From Chryseobacterium gleum (GTDB lineage: Bacteria; Bacteroidota; Bacteroidia; Flavobacteriales_D; Crocinitomicaceae), in assembly GCA_945877045.1 (NCBI GenBank), contig CAMCQW010000085.1:1-7802 (forward strand): 7,802 nucleotides of DNA, in the 5' to 3' direction. Below are positions 1 to 6,699 of the stretch, in pieces. The notes under the pieces are model-generated. The model did no database searches and was not told the origin of the DNA. It saw only the letters and a list, made by a program, of their open reading frames with translations. The position numbers and the translations under genes were made by a program. The stretch's first letter is position 1, and every line of letters starts with the position of its first letter.

Positions 1-186
1 AAAAAGCTGGATGTATTCATCTAAAGAAGCTTGATCGTACTTTGGAGTTGGGTTATTTTTAAGGTAAATGGTAAGGAACTCAGATTTTGTTACCTCTTTC
101 CCGTCAACTGTCATGATGACAGCTTCTTTTTGAGAGAAGGATAACGAAGTAAGTACTAAAGCAATCGATACAAATAATGTTTTCAT
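1..186 (-). CDS. Secreted PpiC/SurA-type peptidylprolyl isomerase, N-terminal part (cut by window edge)
   Basis: This reading frame starts at an ATG (184-186) and stays open for 62 codons to the left edge, so only the N-terminus is visible. Residues 1-19 (MKTLFVSIALVLTSLSFSQ) form a typical Sec signal peptide, with a lysine, a hydrophobic core and a small-residue end before Gln. After it comes a segment (VDGKEVTKSEFLTIYLKNN) like the start of Bacteroidota PpiC/SurA-type chaperone-isomerases, where a 'G-x-V-T-x-x-E-F' pattern is common. Such proteins act in the periplasm on outer-membrane protein folding. The catalytic parvulin domain would lie outside the window, so the family call rests on the N-terminal segment only. 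It lies 18 bases downstream of guaB on the same strand with no visible promoter between them, so it is probably co-transcribed with guaB. Confidence 0.7.
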   Translation of the reverse strand, partial: MKTLFVSIALVLTSLSFSQKEAVIMTVDGKEVTKSEFLTIYLKNNPTPKYDQASLDEYIQLF

Positions 187-204
187 TTTGATAATTTTAT
201 TAAG

Positions 205-1677
205 TTATTTAATACTATAATTTGGAGCTTCACGTGTAATCATAACATCATGAGGATGTGATTCACGCATACCAGCTGCGGTTATACGGACAAAAGCTGC
301 TCCTTTTAACTTGGCGATAGTTGCAGTACCACAATACCCCATTCCGGCTCGCAAACCGCCAATAATTTGATACATCACTTCCGCCATATTTCCTTTGTAA
401 GGAACACGGCCAGAAATCCCTTCAGGAACTAATTTCTTTATATCATCTTCAGCATCCTGAAAATAGCGGTCTTTGGATCCCAGTTGCATGGCCTCAATCG
501 ATCCCATTCCGCGGTAAGATTTAAATTTTCTACCTTCGTATATGATGGTTTCTCCAGGTGATTCTTCAACGCCAGCAAACATAGAACCTAACATTACACT
601 GTCTGCACCTGCAGCAATCGCTTTGACAATATCGCCCGTGTATCGGATTCCACCATCAGCAATAACAGGAACCCCCGAACCCTCAATCGCCTTTGCGACA
701 TCATTAATGGCAGTAAGCTGTGGCACCCCTACACCGGCAATAATCCGAGTGGTGCAAATAGAACCAGGTCCAATTCCCACCTTTATACCATCTGCACCTG
801 CCGCTACTAAAAATTTTGCAGCTTCGGCTGTAGCGATATTTCCAACGATAACATCGATGGATTCGTATTTATCCTTAATTAATTTTAATTGGTCAACAAC
901 ACCTTTAGTATGTCCATGAGCGGTATCAATAACTATTGCATCAACGCCTGCTTCGATCAATGCATCTACACGTTCCATTGTGTCAAAAGTAACACCAACG
1001 GCTGCAGCAACTCTTAACCTCCCCAAATTATCCTTACAAGAAATGGGATGCTCACGCACTTTGATGATATCTCTATAAGTAATTAAACCTATTAATTTAT
1101 TTTGATCGTCAACAACGGGTAATTTTTCAATTCTATTTTCTTGCAAAATATCTTCTGCAGTTGATAAATCAGTACCATCCACCGTAGTAATAACATTTTC
1201 AGAGGTCATCACTTCAACAATTGGGCGTTCCAAGTTTTTCTCAAATCGCAAATCTCTATTGGTCAATATACCTTTCAAATAGCGATTCTCATCAACAATT
1301 GGAATTCCACCAATACTATATTCTCGCATAATTGCGAGCGCATCTTTAACTAAAGCGGAAGACAACAAGGTAATTGGATCTATTATCATTCCACTTTCTG
1401 AACGCTTCACTTTACGTACATGCATAGCTTGATCAGCGATAGACATATTTTTATGAATCACGCCAATCCCTCCTTGTTGGGCAATAGCAATGGCTAATTT
1501 ATATTCCGTAACCGTATCCATTGCAGATGAAAGGATCGGTGATTTAATTGTAATATTTCGTGAGAATTTACTTTCCAACTTGACATCTCTTGGAAGCACT
1601 TCAGAATAGGAAGGAACCAATAAGACATCATCATAGGTGAGTCCTTCCGTTATATTATGTAAATTATCTAATGACAT
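205..1677 (-). CDS. guaB: Inosine-5'-monophosphate dehydrogenase
   Basis: IMP dehydrogenase oxidises IMP to XMP with NAD+, the committed step of guanine nucleotide synthesis in the cytosol. With the start at 1677 (MSLDNLHNITEG) the protein is 490 residues, close to the usual bacterial length of about 488. Visible signatures are the N-terminal 'GLTYDDVLLVPSYSEVLP' motif, two CBS domains at about residues 95-215 ('IGGIPIVDE', 'RIEKLPVVDD'), the catalytic loop 'GPGSICTTR' with Cys308, the 'ADGGIRYTGDI' phosphate-binding segment and the 'YRGMGS' flap region. The frame stays open upstream to an ATG at 1716, which would add 13 residues (MYFCKNLFYNRFH). That extension is rejected because its second to fourth codons are an exact promoter -7 box and the family begins near MSLDN. 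The gene appears intact and leads a probable two-gene operon with the isomerase downstream. Confidence 0.97.
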   Translation of the reverse strand: MSLDNLHNITEGLTYDDVLLVPSYSEVLPRDVKLESKFSRNITIKSPILSSAMDTVTEYKLAIAIAQQGGIGVIHKNMSIADQAMHVRKVKRSESGMIIDPITLLSSALVKDALAIMREYSIGGIPIVDENRYLKGILTNRDLRFEKNLERPIVEVMTSENVITTVDGTDLSTAEDILQENRIEKLPVVDDQNKLIGLITYRDIIKVREHPISCKDNLGRLRVAAAVGVTFDTMERVDALIEAGVDAIVIDTAHGHTKGVVDQLKLIKDKYESIDVIVGNIATAEAAKFLVAAGADGIKVGIGPGSICTTRIIAGVGVPQLTAINDVAKAIEGSGVPVIADGGIRYTGDIVKAIAAGADSVMLGSMFAGVEESPGETIIYEGRKFKSYRGMGSIEAMQLGSKDRYFQDAEDDIKKLVPEGISGRVPYKGNMAEVMYQIIGGLRAGMGYCGTATIAKLKGAAFVRITAAGMRESHPHDVMITREAPNYSIK

Positions 1678-1705
1678 ATGGAATCTATTATAAAATAAAT
1701 TCTTG

Positions 1706-1738
1706 CAAAAGTACATAAAAAAGATGGGTTTTTAGCAA
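1706..1738 (-). promoter_or_regulatory. Predicted guaB promoter (-33/-7 of Bacteroidota type)
   Basis: On the minus strand, TTG at 1738-1736 is followed after 22 bases by TACTTTTG at 1713-1706. This is an exact match to the Bacteroidota TTG...TAnnTTTG consensus and continues into the common 'CA'. Transcription would begin near position 1700, giving a leader of roughly 20-25 bases before the ATG at 1677. Assignment is by consensus only. Confidence 0.7.
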
Positions 1739-1911
1739 TTAAAACAAAGGAATTATGTTATAATCTTTTTCAGCATTTGAGGCAACAATGGATAATTATG
1801 GAAACCGTTATTTATTTTTTAATTTCAAGCGATTACTCTTTTTCAAGTGCTCTTTATATTTGACGTAGTCTAATAAGTACTTAAATATTTTCAGTTAGCG
1901 ATAATTATCAT

Positions 1912-1919
1912 TAATCTTG
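1912..1919 (+). promoter_or_regulatory. Possible -7 element for the exported carboxypeptidase-regulatory-like gene
   Basis: TAATCTTG matches TAnnTTTG at five of the six fixed positions and ends 8 bases before the ATG at 1928. No convincing TTG lies 17-23 bases upstream, so this is a weak prediction. A perfect 10-base palindrome (GATAATTATC, 1900-1909) abuts it upstream. Confidence 0.3.
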
Positions 1920-1927
1920 TATTGTAT

Positions 1928-2566
1928 ATGAAAACTAAAGGATACATCACCCTTCTTTTTACTTTGCAACTAGTCGCTATTTCAGCGCAACGGCATATAA
2001 TTGATACTAGTTCAATGACACAACTTTCAGGAGTCGTTGTTTCGGAATTAGACTTAGAACCAATACCCTATGTAACTGTGTACGACAAATCAATCCGAAG
2101 AGGAGTAATCGCTGATTATTACGGTTTTTTCTCCTTAGTTTCATTTCCAGGCGACACCCTATTTTTTTCAAGTCCGGGATACAATACATCCTCCTATATA
2201 GTTCCAGACACATTAATAGAAGATCGATATAGTATCATTCACATGCTCACAAAAGATGTTAATAATTTACCCGAAATAACAGTATATCCTTGGCCATCAA
2301 AAGATCAATTTGCGCGTTATTTTGTAAACATGAAACCTTATGACGATGCGATGCGAAAGGCACAACGAGAATTGTCAGGAGAATCATTAGCATTCGTTGC
2401 GGCACGAATTGATACTGATGCATCCTTAGCATATGGGTATAGTCAGAACCAGCGCAATACGAAACTTTATACAAACGGCCAGTTACCAGTCAATAATTTA
2501 CTCAACCCTTATTCTTGGGCTAAATTAATTAGTGATTGGAAAGAAGGAAAACTAAGTCGGCAATAA
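1928..2566 (+). CDS. Exported protein with carboxypeptidase-regulatory-like domain, function unknown
   Basis: This is a 212-residue protein starting at ATG 1928; a TTG two codons upstream (1922) is less likely. Residues 1-21 form a Sec signal peptide, with basic residues, a hydrophobic stretch and an 'AISAQ' end. Residues about 33-105 resemble a CarboxypepD_reg-like beta-sandwich: 'LSGVVV' opens the fold, followed by 'IPYVTVYD', 'ADYYGFFSLVSFPGDTLFFSSPGY'-like strands and a turn. This fold is common in Bacteroidota surface and periplasmic proteins. A distinctive 'LPEITVYPWPSK' segment (residues 114-125) follows, then a mostly helical, charged C-terminal half without an evident catalytic motif, TonB-dependent barrel or T9SS sorting tail. 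It is probably periplasmic or outer-membrane associated. I cannot assign a role. Its stop codon is 4 bases from the stop codon of the opposing HD gene. Confidence 0.85.
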   Translation: MKTKGYITLLFTLQLVAISAQRHIIDTSSMTQLSGVVVSELDLEPIPYVTVYDKSIRRGVIADYYGFFSLVSFPGDTLFFSSPGYNTSSYIVPDTLIEDRYSIIHMLTKDVNNLPEITVYPWPSKDQFARYFVNMKPYDDAMRKAQRELSGESLAFVAARIDTDASLAYGYSQNQRNTKLYTNGQLPVNNLLNPYSWAKLISDWKEGKLSRQ

Positions 2567-2570
2567 GCTT

Positions 2571-3812
2571 TCAACTAAGCGGATAACACAGAAAATACTT
2601 TTCTACAGGTTGAGCAAGCGCTGAAATATTCAAATTATCAGACGCCTCCCCCAAATCGACAATCTGCCCATTTTTCATTAGCAAATGAATATTTTGCTTG
2701 TCTTGATTATACGCTTTATTTATGAGCACATCCTGGTAAACAAAATAACCTACATCTTCTAAACTCAAGCCAAAAGTGGAAGCACATAGTTGCTTTTCAT
2801 AGGTTATGCGTTCTTCGCTAAAAGGTGTTTTACTAATTTCAATTTTGAATAAACGACGATTAACTAAACCTCTAGCTAATTTAGCTAATATAAAATCTTC
2901 CTGTTCTTGCCATACCTTAATAGCACTCAAAATGTCATAATCATCTAAACGAGAAAAGGAATCCAAGACCCCCTCATTTGTTTCAAAATCTACTTTTGTT
3001 ATATCCCTTTCCAAAAAGAATTTTAAAGAAGGGCTACAAAAAATATCATGTCCATTTTTCATTAAGAACTTTGCTCTGCGTAAGGTTTGAATAAGCATAT
3101 TTTCTGCCACCACTACCGTTTTATGCAGGTATACCTGCCAATACATCAAACGGCGCGCAACAATAAATTTTTCTATGGAATAGATTGCTTTTTCTTCCAG
3201 CACAAGAAAGCCTTCGTGCACATTTAACATTTCAATTAATCGGTCCGTTCCAATTATCCCTTCGCTCACCCCACTATAAAAACTATCCCTGTTCAAGTAA
3301 TCCAAGCGATCCATGTCCAACTGACTTGAAACTAATTGATACAAAAATGGTTTTGCGTATTGATTCTTGAAAATTGAATGCGCTTTCTTCAAATCATCGC
3401 CAAATTCTTCTGTTAATCGCTCAATAAAATAACCTGAAATATCTTCATGGCTAACACCAGAAACAATATCATATTCCAAGGCATGGCTAAATGGACCATG
3501 TCCAATATCGTGCAGAAGAATGGCTAATAAAGCGGCACGCTCCTCATCAGGCGTGATTTCGTGGCCTTTTCTACGAATTGTTGATATGGCTAATGACATT
3601 AAATGCATAGCGCCTAGTACGTGATGAAAACGAGTGTGAAGGGCACCGGGGTAGACTAAATGACTAAGACCTAATTGCATTATCCTTCGCAATCTTTGCA
3701 TATAAGGATGCTCTAGTACATCGAATATTAGTTCGTCTGTGATAGCTATGAAACCATAAACGGGATCGTTAATGATTTTCTTTTTGTTGTTTATTATTCG
3801 ATTTGGTCGCAA
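2571..3812 (-). CDS. HD-domain phosphohydrolase (dGTPase/SAMHD1-like family)
   Basis: This 413-residue protein belongs to the HD superfamily of metal-dependent phosphohydrolases. Landmarks are the 'NDPVYGFI' N-terminus (residues 15-22), 'YMQRLRRIMQLGLSHLVYPGALHTRFHH' (37-64, supplying His64), 'LLHDIGHGPFSHALE' (99-113, the His101-Asp102 pair) and 'QLDMDRLDYLNRDS' (164-177, with Asp168 as likely last metal ligand). All four expected metal ligands are present, so it is likely active. By analogy with the family it may hydrolyse (d)NTPs or related nucleotides, but the substrate is not known from sequence. The only canonical start upstream of the conserved NDPVYGF segment is TTG at 3812; no ATG or GTG is in frame before the upstream stop near 3852. 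The gene is divergent from porX and converges on the exported protein gene. Confidence 0.9.
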   Translation of the reverse strand: MRPNRIINNKKKIINDPVYGFIAITDELIFDVLEHPYMQRLRRIMQLGLSHLVYPGALHTRFHHVLGAMHLMSLAISTIRRKGHEITPDEERAALLAILLHDIGHGPFSHALEYDIVSGVSHEDISGYFIERLTEEFGDDLKKAHSIFKNQYAKPFLYQLVSSQLDMDRLDYLNRDSFYSGVSEGIIGTDRLIEMLNVHEGFLVLEEKAIYSIEKFIVARRLMYWQVYLHKTVVVAENMLIQTLRRAKFLMKNGHDIFCSPSLKFFLERDITKVDFETNEGVLDSFSRLDDYDILSAIKVWQEQEDFILAKLARGLVNRRLFKIEISKTPFSEERITYEKQLCASTFGLSLEDVGYFVYQDVLINKAYNQDKQNIHLLMKNGQIVDLGEASDNLNISALAQPVEKYFLCYPLS

Positions 3813-3817
3813 TTGCT

Positions 3818-3825
3818 TACTTTTA
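3818..3825 (+). promoter_or_regulatory. Possible porX -7 element
   Basis: TACTTTTA matches TAnnTTTG at all but the last base and lies 34 bases before the porX ATG. No TTG sits at the right distance upstream; the candidates give spacers of 12 or 28 bases. If real, it lies immediately next to the HD gene start codon, and the two transcripts would overlap head to head. Confidence 0.25.
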
Positions 3826-3835
3826 TTTTCTAAAC

Positions 3836-3865
3836 CAAAACTACTTAAAAATTAGCCATATGCAA
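3836..3865 (-). promoter_or_regulatory. Predicted promoter of the HD-domain gene, overlapping the start of porX
   Basis: On the minus strand, TTG at 3865-3863 is separated by 19 bases from TAGTTTTG at 3843-3836, an exact match to TTG-N19-TAnnTTTG. Transcription would start near 3829-3830, about 17 bases before the TTG start codon at 3812. The -33 TTG is the complement of porX codon 2, so the promoter overlaps the porX coding start. Confidence 0.65.
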
Positions 3866-5404
3866 TGTAAAATTCTTTGGGCAGATGATGAAATTGAATT
3901 ATTAAAGCCGCATATTCTATTTTTAGAAGAAAAAGGGTACCGTGTAGAAACAGTCACAAATGGCTCTGATGCTATCGATAAAGCAATAGAAAACAATTAC
4001 GACATAATTTTCTTGGATGAAAACATGCCAGGTATTTCTGGATTGGAAACACTTTCACGGATAAAAGAAAAAATTCCCTTAGTGCCAATTGTGATGATCA
4101 CCAAAAGTGAAGAAGAATACATCATGGAAGAGGCGATCGGCAGTAAAATAGCCGATTACCTAATAAAACCGGTAAAACCGAATCAATTATTATTATGTCT
4201 CAAGAAGATTTTAGAAACTAATAAATTGGTTAGTGATAAAACAAATTCAGCCTATCAGCAAGAATTTAGACAGTTGGCGATGGCCTTAAATGCTAGAATG
4301 GATGCAAAAGAATGGATGGAAATGTATTCTAAGATTGTTTATTGGGAATTAGAATTAGAACAAATCGAAGATTCCGGAATGCGCGAAATCCTTGAGCTAC
4401 AAAAGAAAGAGGCGAACAAACTTTTTTCTGATTTTATAGAAGATAATTATTTAGACTGGTTAAATGGTACCGAAAAGGCCCCAGATATGCTATTTAATGC
4501 CATCAAAAATGACATTAGTCCGCTTTTAGGCAAAGAAAAGATAGCCGTTCTTGTAATCGATAATCTAAGGTATGATCAGTGGAAAATGGTTGAGCCCATC
4601 TTTTCTAAGTACTTTAAAAAAGAAGAAGAAAAAATTATTTTCACCATCCTTCCAACTGCAACTCATTATGCACGAAATGCTTTTTTCTCCGGCTTACTTC
4701 CGAGTGAAATCGAAAAGAAGTTTCCTCAATTTTGGAGAAGTGAGGAAGATGAAGGCGGGAAAAACATGTTTGAAAAAGATCTATTAGAGACGAATTTGAA
4801 GCGATTAGGGAAAGATATCAAATGGAGTTATACCAAAATTACCAACTTAGAAGCAGGAAAAAAACTAAATGATCAATTCAACCAAATTAAGGACAACGAT
4901 GCTAATTTTATTGTCTACAATTTTGTTGATATGCTTTCGCATGCCCGGACAGAGATGGAAGTGATAAGAGAGTTAGCTTCCGATGAAGCAGCTTATCGTT
5001 CTATTACTGTTTCATGGTTAGAACATTCTCCTTTGTTAGACATTGTTAAAAAGATTGCAGACGCTGGAATCAAATTAATAATCACAACTGATCATGGAAC
5101 CATTAAAGTAAACAATCCGGTGAAAATAGTAGGCGAAAGAAATACTAACTCTAACCTTCGATACAAATTAGGCAGGGGCTTAAACTATAATGCCAAGGAA
5201 GTATTTACCGTGAAAAATCCACAGGATGCATTTTTACCGAAAGTTAGGATGTCCACTGAATATGTTTTTGCCAAAGAGCAGGATTTTTTCGTTTACCCAA
5301 ACAACTATAATCACTTTGCTAATTATTATCAGAATACCTTTCAGCATGGCGGAATTTCTATGGAAGAAATCTTGATTCCATTTATTGTCATGTCTGCAAA
5401 ATAA
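3860..5404 (+). CDS. porX: PorX: response regulator with PglZ/alkaline-phosphatase-superfamily domain, T9SS regulator
   Basis: This 514-residue protein starts at ATG 3860 (MQCKILWADDE); an in-frame TTG at 3803 would add an unconserved hydrophobic stretch and is rejected. Residues 1-120 are a receiver domain with acidic pocket Asp9/Asp10, phospho-acceptor Asp53 ('FLDENMPG'), Thr81 and Lys103 ('LIKPVKP'). A helical linker (about 125-220) leads to a PglZ domain of the alkaline phosphatase superfamily, with candidate metal or catalytic residues in 'VLVIDNLRYDQW' (Asp234), 'PTATHYARNAFFSG' (Thr266/Thr268), 'NFVDMLSHAR' (Asp357, His361), 'TTDHGT' (Asp411, His412) and 'HGGISMEEI' (His496). PorX is the regulator paired with the PorY kinase in T9SS control. 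Published work on the family reports phosphorylation-driven dimers and zinc-dependent hydrolysis of oligoadenylates. All key residues look intact. No porY lies in the window; the kinase is usually encoded elsewhere. Confidence 0.95.
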   Translation: MQCKILWADDEIELLKPHILFLEEKGYRVETVTNGSDAIDKAIENNYDIIFLDENMPGISGLETLSRIKEKIPLVPIVMITKSEEEYIMEEAIGSKIADYLIKPVKPNQLLLCLKKILETNKLVSDKTNSAYQQEFRQLAMALNARMDAKEWMEMYSKIVYWELELEQIEDSGMREILELQKKEANKLFSDFIEDNYLDWLNGTEKAPDMLFNAIKNDISPLLGKEKIAVLVIDNLRYDQWKMVEPIFSKYFKKEEEKIIFTILPTATHYARNAFFSGLLPSEIEKKFPQFWRSEEDEGGKNMFEKDLLETNLKRLGKDIKWSYTKITNLEAGKKLNDQFNQIKDNDANFIVYNFVDMLSHARTEMEVIRELASDEAAYRSITVSWLEHSPLLDIVKKIADAGIKLIITTDHGTIKVNNPVKIVGERNTNSNLRYKLGRGLNYNAKEVFTVKNPQDAFLPKVRMSTEYVFAKEQDFFVYPNNYNHFANYYQNTFQHGGISMEEILIPFIVMSAK

Positions 5405-5408
5405 ATCA

Positions 5409-5433
5409 CTTATTTAGAGTGTCTCTAATTAAG
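5409..5433 (+). repeat. 25-base inverted repeat between porX and sufS (operator or hairpin)
   Basis: CTTA-T-TTAGAG, loop TGT, CTCTAA-T-TAAG: ten paired bases per arm with one T/T mismatch and a 3-base centre. It begins 5 bases after the porX stop codon and ends 8 bases before the sufS -7 box, covering the place where a -33 element would lie. As RNA it could form a porX 3' hairpin, but no T-run follows it, so a classical intrinsic terminator is not well supported. A dyad binding site for a regulator of the suf genes is the alternative. Confidence 0.6.
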
Positions 5434-5441
5434 GTATTGCG

Positions 5442-5449
5442 TAACTTTG
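5442..5449 (+). promoter_or_regulatory. Predicted sufS -7 element
   Basis: TAACTTTG followed by CA is an exact match to the Bacteroidota TAnnTTTG box. No TTG is found 17-23 bases upstream, where an inverted repeat lies instead. Transcription would start near 5455, so a TTG at 5447, inside the box, cannot be the start codon for this transcript. The TTG at 5468 fits. Confidence 0.6.
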
Positions 5450-5467
5450 CAGAAAATAAATAGTACT

Positions 5468-6694
5468 TTGAAAATACCTCCTTTTAACGTTCGTGAAATT
5501 CGGGAAGAATTTCCTGCCCTAAGACAACAAGTTTACGGCAAGAATCTGATTTATTTCGATAATGGCGCTACCTCCCAAAAACCACAAATGGTTTTGGATG
5601 CCATCAATCATTATTATTCAAAAGAAAATGCCAATATTCATAGAGGCGTACATTATTTAAGTCAGCGTGCTACGACAGAATACGAAGCTGCTAGAACAAG
5701 AATTCAAAAGCGTCTCAATGCAAAGTCATCCAATGAAATTATTTTCACGAAGGGAGCCACGGACGGAATAAATCTGGTAGCCTCCTCCTTCGGGAATATG
5801 TTACAACAAGGAGATGAAATTATTATTTCAACGATGGAGCATCACTCCAACATTGTTCCTTGGCAGATGCTTTGTGAAAGAAAAGGCCTTGTTTTACGTG
5901 TTATTCCAATCAATTTTAAAGGAGAAATTCTTCAGGATGAATACGACAAACTACTTTCTAAGAAAACAAAATTAGTGGCAATTACCCATATTTCTAATAC
6001 CCTAGGAACGGTAAATCCAATCAAGGAAATGATTGCTAAAGCACACAGTGTTGGGGCGAAATTTTTGGTTGATGGTGCGCAAAGTATACAGCACCTATTA
6101 ATTGATGTGAGGGATTTAAACTGTGATTTTTTCGTATTTTCAAGTCACAAGGTATTTGGACCAACCGGTATTGGCGTCTTATATGGAAAAGAAGATTTAT
6201 TAGATCAAATGCCTCCTTATCAGGGCGGTGGTGACATGATTGCAAAAGTTACCTTTGAAAGAACGACCTATAATGAATTACCTTATAAATTTGAAGCAGG
6301 AACGCCACATATTGCAGGAGGAATCTGTTTAGGTAAAGCATTTGAGTATATTGAATCGATTGATTTTAAGGCAGTAGAAGCACATGAAAGAGCTTTAGCT
6401 GAATATGCGTCGCAAGTATTGGAAACCTTTGAGGGATTGACCATAATTGGTGATGCGAAGAATAAAACAAGTGTTGTTTCCTTTTCAATCAAGAATTTAC
6501 ATCCATTTGATATAGGAACGCTCTTAGATAAACAAGGAATTGCCGTACGAACGGGACATCATTGTACCCAACCACTTATGGACTTTTATAAAATTCCAGG
6601 GACGGTTCGGGCATCTTTTGCTTTTTACAATACCATACAAGAAATAGATCAATTTGTTATTGCCCTCGAACGAAGTCTTAACATGTTAAAATAA
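5468..6694 (+). CDS. sufS: Cysteine desulfurase SufS
   Basis: SufS is a PLP-dependent group II cysteine desulfurase that takes sulfur from L-cysteine for Fe-S cluster assembly and passes it to SufE. Signatures are 'YFDNGATSQKP' near the N-terminus, 'ANIHRGVHYLS', 'TMEHHSNIVPWQ', 'VDGAQS', the PLP lysine in 'SSHKVFGPTGIG' (Lys228), and the active-site cysteine in 'RTGHHCTQP' (Cys366). With the TTG start at 5468 the protein is 408 residues and these positions fall within two of the E. coli SufS residues (Lys226, Cys364). A longer version from TTG 5447 adds seven residues but begins inside the -7 box. There is no in-frame ATG before the conserved region, so a TTG start is the best choice, though the exact codon is not certain. 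It heads the sufS-sufE-sufT operon. Confidence 0.95.
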   Translation: MKIPPFNVREIREEFPALRQQVYGKNLIYFDNGATSQKPQMVLDAINHYYSKENANIHRGVHYLSQRATTEYEAARTRIQKRLNAKSSNEIIFTKGATDGINLVASSFGNMLQQGDEIIISTMEHHSNIVPWQMLCERKGLVLRVIPINFKGEILQDEYDKLLSKKTKLVAITHISNTLGTVNPIKEMIAKAHSVGAKFLVDGAQSIQHLLIDVRDLNCDFFVFSSHKVFGPTGIGVLYGKEDLLDQMPPYQGGGDMIAKVTFERTTYNELPYKFEAGTPHIAGGICLGKAFEYIESIDFKAVEAHERALAEYASQVLETFEGLTIIGDAKNKTSVVSFSIKNLHPFDIGTLLDKQGIAVRTGHHCTQPLMDFYKIPGTVRASFAFYNTIQEIDQFVIALERSLNMLK

Positions 6695-6699
6695 GTAGC

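Noticed and set aside
542..919. Open frame of 125 codons on the plus strand within guaB
   Set aside because: It lies wholly antisense to a strongly conserved IMP dehydrogenase sequence, has low-complexity Ala/Pro/Ile composition typical of a shadow frame, and has no promoter or recognisable domain.
1788..1868. Small frame of 26 codons (MDNYGNRYLFF...) in the gap between guaB and the exported protein gene
   Set aside because: Too short, no family resemblance, Phe/Leu-rich as expected of AT-rich non-coding DNA, and no supporting promoter.
1678..1927. Purine riboswitch or other leader RNA in the guaB upstream gap
   Set aside because: The predicted guaB leader is only about 20-25 bases, too short for a riboswitch aptamer, and no conserved purine-aptamer core was recognised in the rest of the gap.
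3803..3859. 19-residue N-terminal extension of PorX from a TTG at 3803
   Set aside because: The PorX family starts close to the receiver domain (MQCKILWADDE here). The extension has no conservation I recognise and overlaps the opposing HD gene and its promoter.
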